A stretch of DNA of 15,414 nucleotides, taken from the NCBI GenBank assembly GCA_002452295.1, contig DKEX01000131.1:14974-30387 (forward strand). Reading direction: 5' to 3'. Numbering within the stretch: the first letter of the stretch is position 1; every line of letters begins with the position of its first letter. This DNA comes from Firmicutes bacterium UBA6811 (GTDB lineage: Bacteria; Bacillota; SHA-98; UBA4971). The notes beneath the pieces were generated by a model, which ran no database searches, was not told the origin of the DNA, and saw nothing but the letters and a program-made list of their open reading frames with translations. Positions 6,184 through 14,354 of the stretch are shown piece after piece. The position numbers were made by a program, and so were the translations under genes.

Positions 6184-6552
6184 TCACGCCCGGGCGTCCC
6201 GCGACCCGGTACGTGAAGGCCCCGACATGCGCTGCAGAAGATAACGACGGATCATCCCGACATTGGTGAAGATCCTGATGCTGAACGCCACGGTCGCACC
6301 AAGGAACAGGTCCACCCCCAGCTTGTCCCCGACCAGCGTCAGGCAGGCTGCAAGCGCCATGTTGGTTATGAAGCCGGAGATGAACACGACCCTGTCGAAC
6401 CTGTCCTCGAGGCCCGCGCGGAAGCCCCCGCACACGCTATCCAGCGCCGCCAGGATGCCGACGGCCATGTAGTCGGAGTAGACAGCCGGAAACCTCACGG
6501 GTGTGAGAAGCGCAATCGCGATTCCGAGGAGAAGGCCCAGGACCGGTAGCAT
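6184..6552 (-). CDS. sbp: Small basic membrane protein Sbp (DUF1290)
   Basis: Predicted 122-residue membrane protein. MLPVLGLLLGIAIALLTPVRFPAVYSDYMAVGILAALDSVCGGFRAGLE followed by FDRVVFISGFITNMALAACLTLVGDKLGVDLFLGATVAFSIRIFTNVGMIRRYLL matches the DUF1290/Sbp family along its length, with about three hydrophobic segments and a basic C-terminus. Members lie next to ftsA in most Bacillota dcw clusters. Function is not established; a division or envelope role is inferred from the neighbourhood. The ATG overlaps the stop of the DUF881 gene (TGATG), with AAGGAG upstream, so the two are probably translationally coupled. The longer open frame to 6663 lies within the DUF881 gene and was rejected. Confidence 0.92.
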   Translation of the reverse strand: MLPVLGLLLGIAIALLTPVRFPAVYSDYMAVGILAALDSVCGGFRAGLEDRFDRVVFISGFITNMALAACLTLVGDKLGVDLFLGATVAFSIRIFTNVGMIRRYLLQRMSGPSRTGSRDARA

Positions 6553-7274
6553 CACTTCCCCGCTCCTTCCGCCACCGACTTCGCATACTGGAAATACAGG
6601 CTTCCCTTGTATGTCGGCACTCGAACGCTTGTCATCTTCTGTACCTTCGCCTCGATTCCCCACGCTCTCAGAGTGTCGAGAATGCCGTCGCGCATGTGCA
6701 GCGCTGCGTCGAGGGTGTTGGGTTCACCAATTGCCACTACCTGATACGGGGGACCGACTCTCACGTTGTTCACGGATATGACGGGGCCCGCGCACCTCAC
6801 CTCTGTCGTGGTGATGACTCGCTGTCCGTTGATGGAGATGGCCTCCGCGCCCGCTGCGAAAAGCTCGTTCACGATCTTGAGGATGTCCTCATCGTGTACA
6901 AGGAAAAGCTCAGGGCTCTCGCCAGGCGCGGCCTGCCGCTTGCTGTCGTCCAGCTCGACGACGAGCCCGGGGCCCTCCACCTCCACGAGCCCGGCGGCCA
7001 TCCGTGCCTTCGCGAGCTCAGCCCTGAGGGCTTCAGTGGCCCTCTCGCCTTCGCCCACCGTGGCAAGCTGCTTGCGAAGGGCGTTGACCTCTTTCTCCAG
7101 GAGACCACGTTCCGCATCGGACCTGCGGAGCATATCGCTCAGGTCTTCCAGCCGCCTGGACGGGAGCTGGGCGCGGCCGATATACTCCTGGGTGCGGAAC
7201 TGCGCCACCAGCAATACGCCGAGAACGACGCACACCCCGGCGACGTACACCTCGAACTCCCGCACTCTCCTCAA
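6552..7274 (-). CDS. DUF881 membrane-anchored coiled-coil protein (YlxW/YlxX type)
   Basis: 240 residues: a single N-terminal membrane anchor (~9-27), a coiled-coil-like stretch (~38-95: LEDLSDMLRRSDAERGLLEKEVNALRKQLATV), and the extracytoplasmic DUF881 domain (~97-225) with VEGPGLVVELDDS, IVNELFAAGAEAISINGQRVITTTEVRCAGPVISVNN and YQVVAIGEP. The start is TTG 7274 with GGGGGAG about 6 nt upstream. B. subtilis has ylxW and ylxX between divIB and sbp; only one copy is present here. The biochemical role is unknown; placement suggests a divisome or wall function. A near-consensus promoter lies directly upstream (7314-7341), so this is probably the first gene of a DUF881-sbp-ftsA-ftsZ transcript. 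Confidence 0.93.
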   Translation of the reverse strand: MRRVREFEVYVAGVCVVLGVLLVAQFRTQEYIGRAQLPSRRLEDLSDMLRRSDAERGLLEKEVNALRKQLATVGEGERATEALRAELAKARMAAGLVEVEGPGLVVELDDSKRQAAPGESPELFLVHDEDILKIVNELFAAGAEAISINGQRVITTTEVRCAGPVISVNNVRVGPPYQVVAIGEPNTLDAALHMRDGILDTLRAWGIEAKVQKMTSVRVPTYKGSLYFQYAKSVAEGAGK

Positions 7275-7313
7275 GCTCTCTCCCCCTGGCAGACACCGAT
7301 GGGCTCTCTATCG

Positions 7314-7341
7314 ATTATACACCTCCAGGGCTGCCTGTCAC
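7314..7341 (-). promoter_or_regulatory. Near-consensus sigma-A promoter before DUF881-sbp-ftsA-ftsZ
   Basis: On the minus strand, GTGACA (7336-7341, 5/6) and a perfect TATAAT (7314-7319) are separated by 16 bp. The -35 begins inside the ftsQ stop codon. Transcription would start near 7307, about 33 nt before the DUF881 start. In such GC-rich DNA a perfect TATAAT with a good -35 is unlikely by chance. Confidence 0.7.
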
Positions 7342-8195
7342 TATCTCGGCGTTTTCACGACCGGCCGTTTTTCGAACCTGACGTCAATATAGGTTGCATG
7401 CTTGCCCTCCTGCTCGAGCCTTGCCAGAAGGGCCTCGAGCACCCTCGCTCGAGATTCGAGGTCCGATGCGGTGCCGCTACCCAGGATAGCCTGCGTGCCA
7501 GACTGCATGTGCAGGGAGAAACCATGCGATGCGTCAAAGTTGATCTCGGAAACCTGGCGGGTGATGCGCCCAGGCAGCGTCGTCGCGATGGCAAGCGCGG
7601 GCACGACCTCAGGCGCGTCCACAGGGTAGCCCACCCTCACCGACCGCAGCGCAAGCCCGGTGAGGAGCGGAAGCTCCCTCGCCCTGTAGGTCTCCTCGAG
7701 CCCTATGGCAAGGCCCGCGCTATCAACTTCGACGAAGTACCCCGCGTACGGCACCACGGCGACGGGGGCCCGTTCCTCCACCTGGATCACGATGGTGGAC
7801 GGGAGGCGCCGGGATACCAGCACCTTGTCCACCTTCGGAATGCCCTTCACGCGGGCGGCGATGCGCTCGAGGTCAACGTCGAAGATGTTCTCGTCGGCGG
7901 CAAGCCCGCACGCCACCACGACCTCCTCTGTCGCGAGGCTGCGGAGGCCCAGGACGTCGATGTGCTCCACGTGGAAGTACGGAGACCTCAGGAACGTGAA
8001 CAGGGCGCTTGCCACAAGAAGCAGCACGAAAGCGACAGGCACAAGCCTTCGTCCCCCTCTCCCGTGCTCGCGCTCGCACTCGCGCCTGTTTCCGTGCCCG
8101 TGCTCTGGCCCGCGCCCGTGGCCGGGGCGAGGATCACTCTCCTCCCCGGCATATGCCTCCTCCATGAGATGCGGTCCGCCACGCCTCTGGTCCAT
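7341..8195 (-). CDS. ftsQ: Cell division protein FtsQ/DivIB
   Basis: Bitopic divisome scaffold that, with FtsL and FtsB/DivIC, controls septal wall synthesis. 284 residues: cytoplasmic tail (1-~50), one membrane helix (LVPVAFVLLLVASALFTFL, ~51-69), a POTRA domain (SPYFHVEHIDVLGLRSLATEEVVVACGLAADENIFDVDLERIAARVKGIPKVDKVLVSRRLPSTIVIQVEERAPVAVV, ~71-148), then the FtsQ/DivIB beta domain. Residues ~24-45 of the tail are low-complexity Gly/His/Arg/Glu, encoded by a period-6 DNA array. ATG 8195 follows GGGAG (8203-8207) by 7 nt; a TTG at 8216, overlapping the murA stop, is an alternative. It follows murA by 13 nt. ftsQ and divIB are names for the same family. Confidence 0.93.
   Translation of the reverse strand: MDQRRGGPHLMEEAYAGEESDPRPGHGRGPEHGHGNRRECEREHGRGGRRLVPVAFVLLLVASALFTFLRSPYFHVEHIDVLGLRSLATEEVVVACGLAADENIFDVDLERIAARVKGIPKVDKVLVSRRLPSTIVIQVEERAPVAVVPYAGYFVEVDSAGLAIGLEETYRARELPLLTGLALRSVRVGYPVDAPEVVPALAIATTLPGRITRQVSEINFDASHGFSLHMQSGTQAILGSGTASDLESRARVLEALLARLEQEGKHATYIDVRFEKRPVVKTPR
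8061..8126. repeat. Degenerate period-6 array inside the 5' part of ftsQ
   Basis: Eleven consecutive 6-bp units on the plus strand fit roughly YYCGYG (for example CCCGTG, CTCGCG, CTCGCA, CCCGCG). It is in frame and encodes the alternating Gly/His/Arg/Glu stretch in the FtsQ cytoplasmic tail. Confidence 0.75.
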
Positions 8196-8208
8196 GGCCT
8201 TGCTCCCG

Positions 8209-9480
8209 TCACCCAACCTGTCGCTCTGACACAGCCACCCTGCTCATAGCAGCGCCCAGCCTCGCGAGCTTCCCTGGAAGGTCCTCGTAGCCCCTGTCGA
8301 TGTGGTGCACGCCCGTGATCTCGGTGGTTCCGCCAGAAACCAGCGCCCCGAGGATCAGGGCCGCTCCGCCCCGGAGGTCCGGCGCCTCCACGTGGGCTCC
8401 TGACAGCGCCTGGACGCCCTGGACGATTGCCACCCGGCCTTCCACCCTGACGTTGGCCCCCATCCGCCTGAGCTCCTCAGTGTACCTGAACCTGTTCGGG
8501 AAGATGGTCTCCGTCACGATACTCGTTCCCTCCGCCACGCTCGTCGCCGCCACAAACTGCGGCTGCATGTCGGTGGGGAACCCCGGGTAAGGCAGGGTTC
8601 GAATGCTCACCGCCCGAAGCCGCCGCGGGCCTCTCACGATCACGTACGAATCGCCCTCGATGACCTCAGCACCCGCCTCGCGCAGCTTGGCTATGAGGGC
8701 CTGCAGGTGCTCGACAATGACGTTCTCGATCCGGGCCATGCCGCCGGTCATGGCGACCGCCACCATGAAGGTCCCGGCTTCGATCCTGTCGGGTATCACC
8801 GCGTAGTCGGTTGCGCCCGACAACTTTGCGCCCTCGATCCTGATGGTATCGGTGCCAGCCCCCCTCACCCTGGCGCCGAGGCGATTGAGGAAGTTCTGCT
8901 GGTCCACGATCTCGGGCTCCCGCGCAGCGTTCCTTATGACCGTCGTCCCCTCGGCGAGGCATGCGGCCATCATGATGTTCTCGGTCGCGCCTACGCTGGG
9001 GATGTCGAGGAGTATCTCGGCCCCCTTGAGCCTATCGGCACGCACCAGGACGTAGCCTCGATCCTCGGTGATATTCGCACCCAGCGCCGCAAAACCCTTC
9101 AGGTGAAGGTCGATGGGGCGCGGGCCTATGTTGCACCCTCCGGGCTGCCTCGCCCGCACATGCCCGAGACGCGCGAGGAGCGGCCCCATGACCTGTATCG
9201 ACGCGCGCATCTCCTTCACGAGTTCCTCTGGAGGCTCGCAGTGGTCCACCCCCGAGGGATCGATGCTCATGGTGCCATCAGCCTGCACGTCCACTCGGGC
9301 GCCAAGGCCCCGAAGCACCCCCACCATCGTATCCACGTCCGTGATCCTGGGTACATTGGAGAGCCTGCACACACCACCCGCCAATAGCGAGGCGGCCATG
9401 ATCTTCAACGCGGCGTTTTTTGCGCCTCCGACCGCGACCACCCCGGAAAGCGGCCTCGAGCCGGCGATCACCAGCTTCAC
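8209..9480 (-). CDS. murA: UDP-N-acetylglucosamine 1-carboxyvinyltransferase MurA
   Basis: First committed step of peptidoglycan synthesis: transfers enolpyruvate from PEP to UDP-GlcNAc in the cytoplasm. The 423 residues are the usual length. GGAKNAAL carries the catalytic Lys-Asn pair (K21, N22). RASIQVMGPLLARLG...QPGGCNIGPRPIDLH carries the active-site Cys (C116), the residue alkylated by fosfomycin in sensitive enzymes, so sensitivity is predicted. Later motifs DIPSVGATENIMMAA, IEAGTFM and YPGFPTDMQPQ are also intact. GTG 9480 has GGAGGTGA (9489-9496) 8 nt upstream; the GTG at 9492 lies inside that ribosome site and was rejected. Bacillota often carry a second copy (murZ), which cannot be judged here. 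It lies between murB and ftsQ, as in several clostridial clusters. Confidence 0.97.
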   Translation of the reverse strand: MKLVIAGSRPLSGVVAVGGAKNAALKIMAASLLAGGVCRLSNVPRITDVDTMVGVLRGLGARVDVQADGTMSIDPSGVDHCEPPEELVKEMRASIQVMGPLLARLGHVRARQPGGCNIGPRPIDLHLKGFAALGANITEDRGYVLVRADRLKGAEILLDIPSVGATENIMMAACLAEGTTVIRNAAREPEIVDQQNFLNRLGARVRGAGTDTIRIEGAKLSGATDYAVIPDRIEAGTFMVAVAMTGGMARIENVIVEHLQALIAKLREAGAEVIEGDSYVIVRGPRRLRAVSIRTLPYPGFPTDMQPQFVAATSVAEGTSIVTETIFPNRFRYTEELRRMGANVRVEGRVAIVQGVQALSGAHVEAPDLRGGAALILGALVSGGTTEITGVHHIDRGYEDLPGKLARLGAAMSRVAVSERQVG

Positions 9481-9498
9481 TCCACAAGTCACCTCCGG

Positions 9499-9514
9499 CC
9501 TGTCAGCCTGTCAG
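9499..9514. repeat. Exact 8-bp tandem repeat in the murB-murA gap
   Basis: CCTGTCAG is present twice in direct succession (9499-9506, 9507-9514) immediately after the murB stop, within a 38-nt gap. No function is apparent; probably a small slippage product. Confidence 0.5.
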
Positions 9515-9518
9515 CCTC

Positions 9519-10430
9519 CTAGCCTCCGAGCACCCTGATCTCCGGCTCCAGCGCCACCTTGAACCTGTCGTACACGGCATCCCGAACCTTCTCCATCAGC
9601 GAAAGGACGTCGCGCGCGGTAGCGCCGCCGGTGTTCACTATGAAATTGGCATGAACCGCGGAGACCTCTGCCCCACCCACGCGCATGCCCTTGAGGCCGG
9701 CCGCGTCTATGAACCGCCCGGCTCCTTTCCCGGTCGGGTTCTTGAAGGCGCATCCCGCGCTCGGAAGGGAAAGCGGCTGTTTCCGCGACCGCTCCTCTTG
9801 GCACCGCTGCATGCGTCCGAGGATGGCCGCAGGTTCGTCCTCTGTCAGGGCAAGCCCCACCTCAACCAGGATCAGGGGTTCCTCCAGCACCCTCGTGGCC
9901 TTCACCCCTGGCTTGAGTTCGTCGCGGTCCAGCGCCATGTGCTCACCCTCATAAGTGAGCGCAGTGGCGCTTTGCACGATCTCGCACACGGCGGACCCAT
10001 ACGCGGCCGCGTTCATCGCGACCGCGCCTCCCACAGTGCCGGGTATGCCGCCGGCGAACTCGAGGCCAGCAAGGCCCCACGACGCCGCCTTGCGGCAGAG
10101 GGTCGGAAGATGGGCGCCGGCGCCACATCTCACGACGCCCCCGTTTTCGCGGGCCAGGTCGGAAAGGGTGCCGGCCAGCTTTATCACCACGCCCCTGACG
10201 CCCTCATCCCTCACAAGAAGGTTCGTTCCAGCCCCGATGACGTAAAACGGCGCCTGGATATCTGCGACGACATGTAGAAGCTCGACGAGGTCGTCCGTGT
10301 CTTCGGGTATTACGAGCACATCAGCAGGGCCGCCGATGCGAAACGAGGTGTGACGCCACATGGGCTCGTCGGCGTACACTTCGCCCCGGACGGTCTCCTT
10401 GAGCCGTAAGGCCAGGTGAGTGCCTACCAA
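9519..10430 (-). CDS. murB: UDP-N-acetylenolpyruvoylglucosamine reductase MurB
   Basis: FAD enzyme that reduces the enolpyruvyl group to UDP-MurNAc with NADPH. In 303 residues: WRHTSFRIGGPAD (25-37), VIGAGTNLLVRDEGVRGVV (64-82) and GIPGTVGGAVAMNAAAYG (128-145) form the FAD domain; SAGCAFKNP (224-232) and HANFIVNTGGATARDV the substrate domain; E297 in ALEPEIR is the C-terminal catalytic Glu. The proton donor position is Cys227 rather than Ser, a known variant in type II MurB. More unusual, the FxYRxS motif aligns with PGVKAT (174-179), so Tyr-Arg becomes Val-Lys. The start is TTG 10430, overlapping the murC stop by 7 nt, with GAGGG 4 nt upstream; coupled translation is likely. The start is the least certain part. 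Confidence 0.94.
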   Translation of the reverse strand: MVGTHLALRLKETVRGEVYADEPMWRHTSFRIGGPADVLVIPEDTDDLVELLHVVADIQAPFYVIGAGTNLLVRDEGVRGVVIKLAGTLSDLARENGGVVRCGAGAHLPTLCRKAASWGLAGLEFAGGIPGTVGGAVAMNAAAYGSAVCEIVQSATALTYEGEHMALDRDELKPGVKATRVLEEPLILVEVGLALTEDEPAAILGRMQRCQEERSRKQPLSLPSAGCAFKNPTGKGAGRFIDAAGLKGMRVGGAEVSAVHANFIVNTGGATARDVLSLMEKVRDAVYDRFKVALEPEIRVLGG

Positions 10431-11809
10431 TCGTCCCTCATCCTTTTCACAAGTTCTCTCGCAACCGAGTCGATGTCTCCCGCACCCATGGTCACTACGA
10501 GATCACCCGGCCGCACCTCCGAGAGCAACCAGGGCACTATATCGGGAAGGCCGCTTATGAATTCGACAACGGGACCCCCGGGGCCCTCATGTGTCCTGAT
10601 GGCCTCCGCCAGCTTCTCGCCGCTCACGCCGGGTATGGGCATCTCGCCAGTCCCGCGATGGTATATCTCGGTTATGACCACGACGTCGGCGGAGGAGAAC
10701 GACCGTGCGAACTCGTCAAAGAGCAGCTTCGTCCTGGTGAACCGCTGCGGCTGGAAAACGACCACCAGCCGCCTGCCGTAGCCTTCCCCCAGGGCCGCGA
10801 GGGTGGCTCTGATCTCCGTCGGGTGGTGGGCATAGTCGTCAAGCACGATCACGTCGCCTGCCTCCCCGACGACCTCCTGGCGCCGTCTTGCGCCTCTGAA
10901 ACGAGCAAGCCCGCGCTGTATGACCTCGAAGGGCACGCCGAGGTCGACGCCCACCGCAACAGAGGCGAGGGCATTAGCTATATTATGCCGCCCCGGCACC
11001 CCGAGTTCCAGGTGGCCGAGGCGCTTCCCGCGGTGAAGGACGCCGAACCGATGGCCACGCCCGGCGGGAACCGGGTTCTCGGGCACGAGGTCGCCCGTGG
11101 AGAGGCCGTAGAGAAGCTTCCTGCACCTTACGTGCTTCTCCACGGCCATCACGCGGGCGTTGTCCGCGCAGAGGACGGCGAGGCCGTCCCCGGGAATGTG
11201 TGACAGGAAGGTGAGGAAGGCGTCGTCGATGGCAGCGGGGCTTCTGTAGTGGTCAAGGTGGTCGTCGTCGATATTGAGCACCACCGCCACCTTCGGCCAC
11301 AGCTCGAGAAACGAGCCATAAGCCTCGTCAGCCTCGACAACGACGAACTCGCCTCGGCCGAACCTGCCGCCCCCGGGCACAGCGTCCACTTCATCCCCCA
11401 GCACGCAGGTGGGGTCATACCCGCCTTCCACGAGAATGGTGGCGACCATCGACGACGTGGTGGTCTTGCCGTGGGTCCCGGAGATCGCTATGCCGGCCTT
11501 CTGGTTCATGATCTCCCCGAGCATCTCGGCCCGGCTGACCACGGGGATCCCGAGACGATGCGCTGCGGCGACCTCGACGTTGTCGCCAGGCACAGCGGCG
11601 CTCACCACAACGCGAGCAGCGCCCTCCACGAGGTCGGCCGAGTGCCCGGTGTGCACAATGGCGCCGGCCGCCCGGAGCACCTGCCCCCTGGAGGAATCCA
11701 CGACGTCGCTCCCGCTCACCGTGCAGCCCATCTCCAGGAGCACCCTGGCGATGGAGCTCATCCCATGGCCTCCGATGCCCACGAAGTGGATACGGCCATG
11801 CATATGCAT
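10424..11809 (-). CDS. murC: UDP-N-acetylmuramate--L-alanine ligase MurC
   Basis: ATP-dependent Mur ligase that adds the first residue (L-Ala) to UDP-MurNAc. 461 residues: IHFVGIGGHGMSSIARVLLEMG (~7-28) is the UDP-binding N-terminal fold, GTHGKTTTS (111-119) the ATP P-loop, VVEADEAYGSFL and NIDDDHLDHY the Mg-binding central domain, and DDYAHHPTEI (324-333) with FQPQRFTRTK (352-361) the C-terminal domain. The GIGGHGMS start and DDYAHHPTE mark MurC rather than MurD, MurE or MurF. ATG 11809 has AAAGGAG (11818-11824) 8 nt upstream; a second ATG two codons later is possible. A 219-nt gap separates it from murG; murB overlaps its end. Confidence 0.97.
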   Translation of the reverse strand: MHMHGRIHFVGIGGHGMSSIARVLLEMGCTVSGSDVVDSSRGQVLRAAGAIVHTGHSADLVEGAARVVVSAAVPGDNVEVAAAHRLGIPVVSRAEMLGEIMNQKAGIAISGTHGKTTTSSMVATILVEGGYDPTCVLGDEVDAVPGGGRFGRGEFVVVEADEAYGSFLELWPKVAVVLNIDDDHLDHYRSPAAIDDAFLTFLSHIPGDGLAVLCADNARVMAVEKHVRCRKLLYGLSTGDLVPENPVPAGRGHRFGVLHRGKRLGHLELGVPGRHNIANALASVAVGVDLGVPFEVIQRGLARFRGARRRQEVVGEAGDVIVLDDYAHHPTEIRATLAALGEGYGRRLVVVFQPQRFTRTKLLFDEFARSFSSADVVVITEIYHRGTGEMPIPGVSGEKLAEAIRTHEGPGGPVVEFISGLPDIVPWLLSEVRPGDLVVTMGAGDIDSVARELVKRMRDDW

Positions 11810-12028
11810 GGGGTTTGCTCCTTTCCATATGCGAGGTTCCCGGCGGGAGTGCGAGGGCCAGGGTGAACAGGGGCGCGCGCATGGCGCGTCCACCGGTCGC
11901 AAGGCCACACGACCATATCACGTATGAATGGTATGCCGGAACCCGCACGTCTGCTACCAGCCATGCTTGTCCAGGGACCTGGCCACGGCTGCATTGCCCT
12001 GCCCGCGCCCGGCCTGTGGGCCTATCGC
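11810..12028 (-). other. murG-murC gap (219 nt)
   Basis: No gene is supported. It holds the murC ribosome site and a weak period-6 stretch at 11845-11880 (GCGAGG, GCCAGG, GTGAAC and similar units) resembling the stronger arrays in the window. I checked for -35/-10 pairs and found none better than chance, and no terminator. Confidence 0.5.
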
Positions 12029-13186
12029 CTACGTGCCCGACCGGAGCCGGGGCCCTGTCGAAGCGTGCCGGCGCCCCGACCCAAGCCTCCTCGCCAGGTC
12101 CGCAAGGGCGTCCGCGGCGCCAGGCTTGCCGAGGCCGCGGGAGCTTTGCGACATCCGCTCCAGCCTGCCTCTGTCATCCAGGAGCGCCTCGATGGCATCG
12201 CGGAGGACCTCGCCTGAGAGGTCCTTCTGCAGGACGACCACGGCGGCGCCCGCGGCCTCGAGCGCCCGCGCGTTTTTCTCCTGGTGGCCCTCGGCCGCCC
12301 CCGGCAGCGGGATGAGCACGGCCGGCAGGCCCCGTGCCGTGATCTCCGCGATGGATATGGCCCCCGCCCGGCTCACCACGAGGTCGGCGCATGCCATGGC
12401 CATGTCCATCTGATAGAGGTAGGGCTCGACCACAAGACGCGGGATGCTCTTCCGGGCGACCCCTTTCGCCTCGAGTTCGCCCACTACCCACGCGTGGTCG
12501 CGCCTGCCCGTCTGATAGATTACCTGGAGCTCGTGCCGCCTCGCGAGGAGGCCTGGCAGGGCACCCACCATGGCCTCGTTTATCGCCCGCGCCCCCTGGC
12601 TCCCCCCGAACACGAGGAGGGTGGGCCGACCGGCATCAAGCCCCATCACCCGGGCCCCCTCGCGCCTCTCGGCGGTGAGGATGGACTTTCTCACGGGGTT
12701 GCCCGTCACCACCACCTGAGCCCGTCGTGCAAGGTAACGCACGGACTCCTCGTAGGTCACCGCGACGGCCCGGGCGATGCGGGAAAGCACGCGCGTGGTA
12801 ATGCCGGGGAGCGCATTCTGCTCGTGAACGAGCGTGGGAATGCCCAGCATCCACGCGGCCAGCACCACCGGCCCTGATACGTAGCCGCCGGTGCCCACCA
12901 CCACGTCAGGCCTTTCCCGCCTCAGGATGGCCCACGACTGGGCGAACCCCTTGCACGCCCGGAACGCCGTCAGCAGGGTGTCTACCGAGAGCCTGCGATG
13001 AAAGCCAGCCACCTCAATGGCGGCGAGACGAAAGCCCTCCCTGGGGATGACATCCGCCTCGAGGCCCCTGCGGGTGCCGACGAAGAGCACCTCTACTCCG
13101 GGGTCCTTTTCCTGCAGCGCCCGGGCGATGGTCACGCCCGGGTAAACATGCCCACCGGTGCCTCCACCGGCAAAAGCCACCTTCAT
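12029..13186 (-). CDS. murG: Lipid II synthase MurG (UDP-GlcNAc transferase)
   Basis: Peripheral membrane GT-B glycosyltransferase (GT28) that adds GlcNAc to lipid I to make lipid II. 385 residues: AGGGTGGHVYPGVTIARAL (~7-25) is the first glycine-rich loop; VGTGGYVSGPVVLAAWMLGIPTLVHEQNALPG the acceptor side; FGGSQGARAINEA the second loop; SRAGAISIAEITARGLPAVLIPLPGAAEGHQEKNA the donor UDP-GlcNAc site. The last ~20 residues are basic and family-atypical but short. ATG 13186 is chosen because AGGTGA (13192-13197) lies 5 nt upstream; GTG 13195, overlapping the ftsW stop in GTGA, is the alternative and adds three residues. Tight linkage to ftsW suggests coupled translation. Confidence 0.97.
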   Translation of the reverse strand: MKVAFAGGGTGGHVYPGVTIARALQEKDPGVEVLFVGTRRGLEADVIPREGFRLAAIEVAGFHRRLSVDTLLTAFRACKGFAQSWAILRRERPDVVVGTGGYVSGPVVLAAWMLGIPTLVHEQNALPGITTRVLSRIARAVAVTYEESVRYLARRAQVVVTGNPVRKSILTAERREGARVMGLDAGRPTLLVFGGSQGARAINEAMVGALPGLLARRHELQVIYQTGRRDHAWVVGELEAKGVARKSIPRLVVEPYLYQMDMAMACADLVVSRAGAISIAEITARGLPAVLIPLPGAAEGHQEKNARALEAAGAAVVVLQKDLSGEVLRDAIEALLDDRGRLERMSQSSRGLGKPGAADALADLARRLGSGRRHASTGPRLRSGT

Positions 13187-13191
13187 GCCCG

Positions 13192-14310
13192 TCACCTGAC
13201 AGATGAGTACTTCGAGATATTGAGCAGCACGCCTATGGCAGCAAGGGTCGTCACCAGGGAGGACCCGCCGAAGCTGATCAGCGGCAGGGTTATCCCGGTG
13301 ATGGGGAACGTTCCCGACACCACGCCGATGTTTATGGCCGCCTGGAACACTATCATCGTCGTTATACCGACGGCGAGAAGGCTGCCGAACGAGTCAGGAG
13401 CCCCAATGGCCACGCGCAGGCCCCGCCACGCGAAAAGAAAGTACAGCACCACCACCGCCGCCGCGCCCACAAACCCGAGCTCCTCGCCGATTATGGCGAA
13501 TATGAAGTCCGTGTGCTGCATGGGCAGGTACAGGAACTTCTGACGGCTCCTCCCGAGTCCCACGCCGAATATGCCGCCCGAGCCCAGGGCGAGCAGCGAC
13601 TGGATTATGTGAAACCCCGAGTCGAGCGGGTCCTCCCACGGGTGCAGGAAGGCCAGGAACCGCCGGACCCTGTAAGGGGCGGCCAACGCCACCGCCACCA
13701 GGGCCGGAATCCCCATCGCGGCGAGGGCGCCGAGGTGCCATATGCTGGCCCCGGCGGCAAACAGCATGAGCATGGAGATGCCGACTATGGCGCCCCCCGT
13801 GCCAAAATCCGGCTCCAGCATGATGAGGCCGAACACCGCGCCGAGGATGAGAAGGGGCGGAAGAAGGCCCTCCACGAACCGGTGTATCCTCCCGGTGCGG
13901 TCCGAGAGGAATCCTGCCATGAAGAACACCATGACGACCTTGGCCACCTCCGATGGCTGAAAGGTGAGCGATCCCACCCCCAGCCACCTCCTGGAGCCAC
14001 GAATCATCACGCCGACCCCGGGGACGAGCACCGCCACGAGAAGCACCAGGCTCATCAGCAACATGGGCCAGGCCAGCTTCTTCCACACCCGGTAGTCCAC
14101 TTCCATCGCCACGCACATGGCCGCAAGGCCGATTACCGCCCATGCTATCTGACGCTTGAGGAAATAGTAAGTGTCGCGGAAGATCTCGTACGCGCTCACC
14201 GAGCTCGCGCTGAAGACCATCACCACTCCCAGGCTCAGCAGGACGAAGGTGATGAGAAAGATGACAACGTCGGGGGCGTGCTTTTCATTGGGTTTTCTCC
14301 GCACCGGCAT
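13192..14310 (-). CDS. ftsW: SEDS peptidoglycan polymerase FtsW/SpoVE
   Basis: Polytopic membrane glycosyltransferase of the SEDS family that polymerises lipid II with a partner class B PBP. The 372 residues contain about ten hydrophobic segments. Family motifs are present: FSASS near the first helix, GSRRWLGVGSLTFQPSEVAKV, DPLDSGFHIIQSLLALGSGGIFGVGLGRSRQKFLYLPMQHTDFIFAIIGEELG with the conserved HTDF acidic residue, and the C-terminal PLISFGGSSLVTTLAAIGVLLNIS. From sequence alone FtsW (septum) and SpoVE (spore cortex) cannot be separated; B. subtilis has spoVE at this position. ATG 14310 has GGGGTGAG 4 nt upstream. It follows mraY across 141 nt where murD would normally lie. Confidence 0.95.
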   Translation of the reverse strand: MPVRRKPNEKHAPDVVIFLITFVLLSLGVVMVFSASSVSAYEIFRDTYYFLKRQIAWAVIGLAAMCVAMEVDYRVWKKLAWPMLLMSLVLLVAVLVPGVGVMIRGSRRWLGVGSLTFQPSEVAKVVMVFFMAGFLSDRTGRIHRFVEGLLPPLLILGAVFGLIMLEPDFGTGGAIVGISMLMLFAAGASIWHLGALAAMGIPALVAVALAAPYRVRRFLAFLHPWEDPLDSGFHIIQSLLALGSGGIFGVGLGRSRQKFLYLPMQHTDFIFAIIGEELGFVGAAAVVVLYFLFAWRGLRVAIGAPDSFGSLLAVGITTMIVFQAAINIGVVSGTFPITGITLPLISFGGSSLVTTLAAIGVLLNISKYSSVR

Positions 14311-14354
14311 TCATCTCACCCCAGTCAGAGTCAAACCCGGGCTTTAAGGCCTGA

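Noticed and set aside
6696..8249. 517-codon plus-strand open frame opposite DUF881 and ftsQ
   Set aside because: Antisense shadow of two well-supported genes; it has no recognisable domain and is His/Arg/Pro-rich, as expected from high GC content.
11881..12000. Promoter for murC in the murG-murC gap
   Set aside because: AT-rich spots such as GATATG near 11915 have no acceptable -35 at 16-18 bp.
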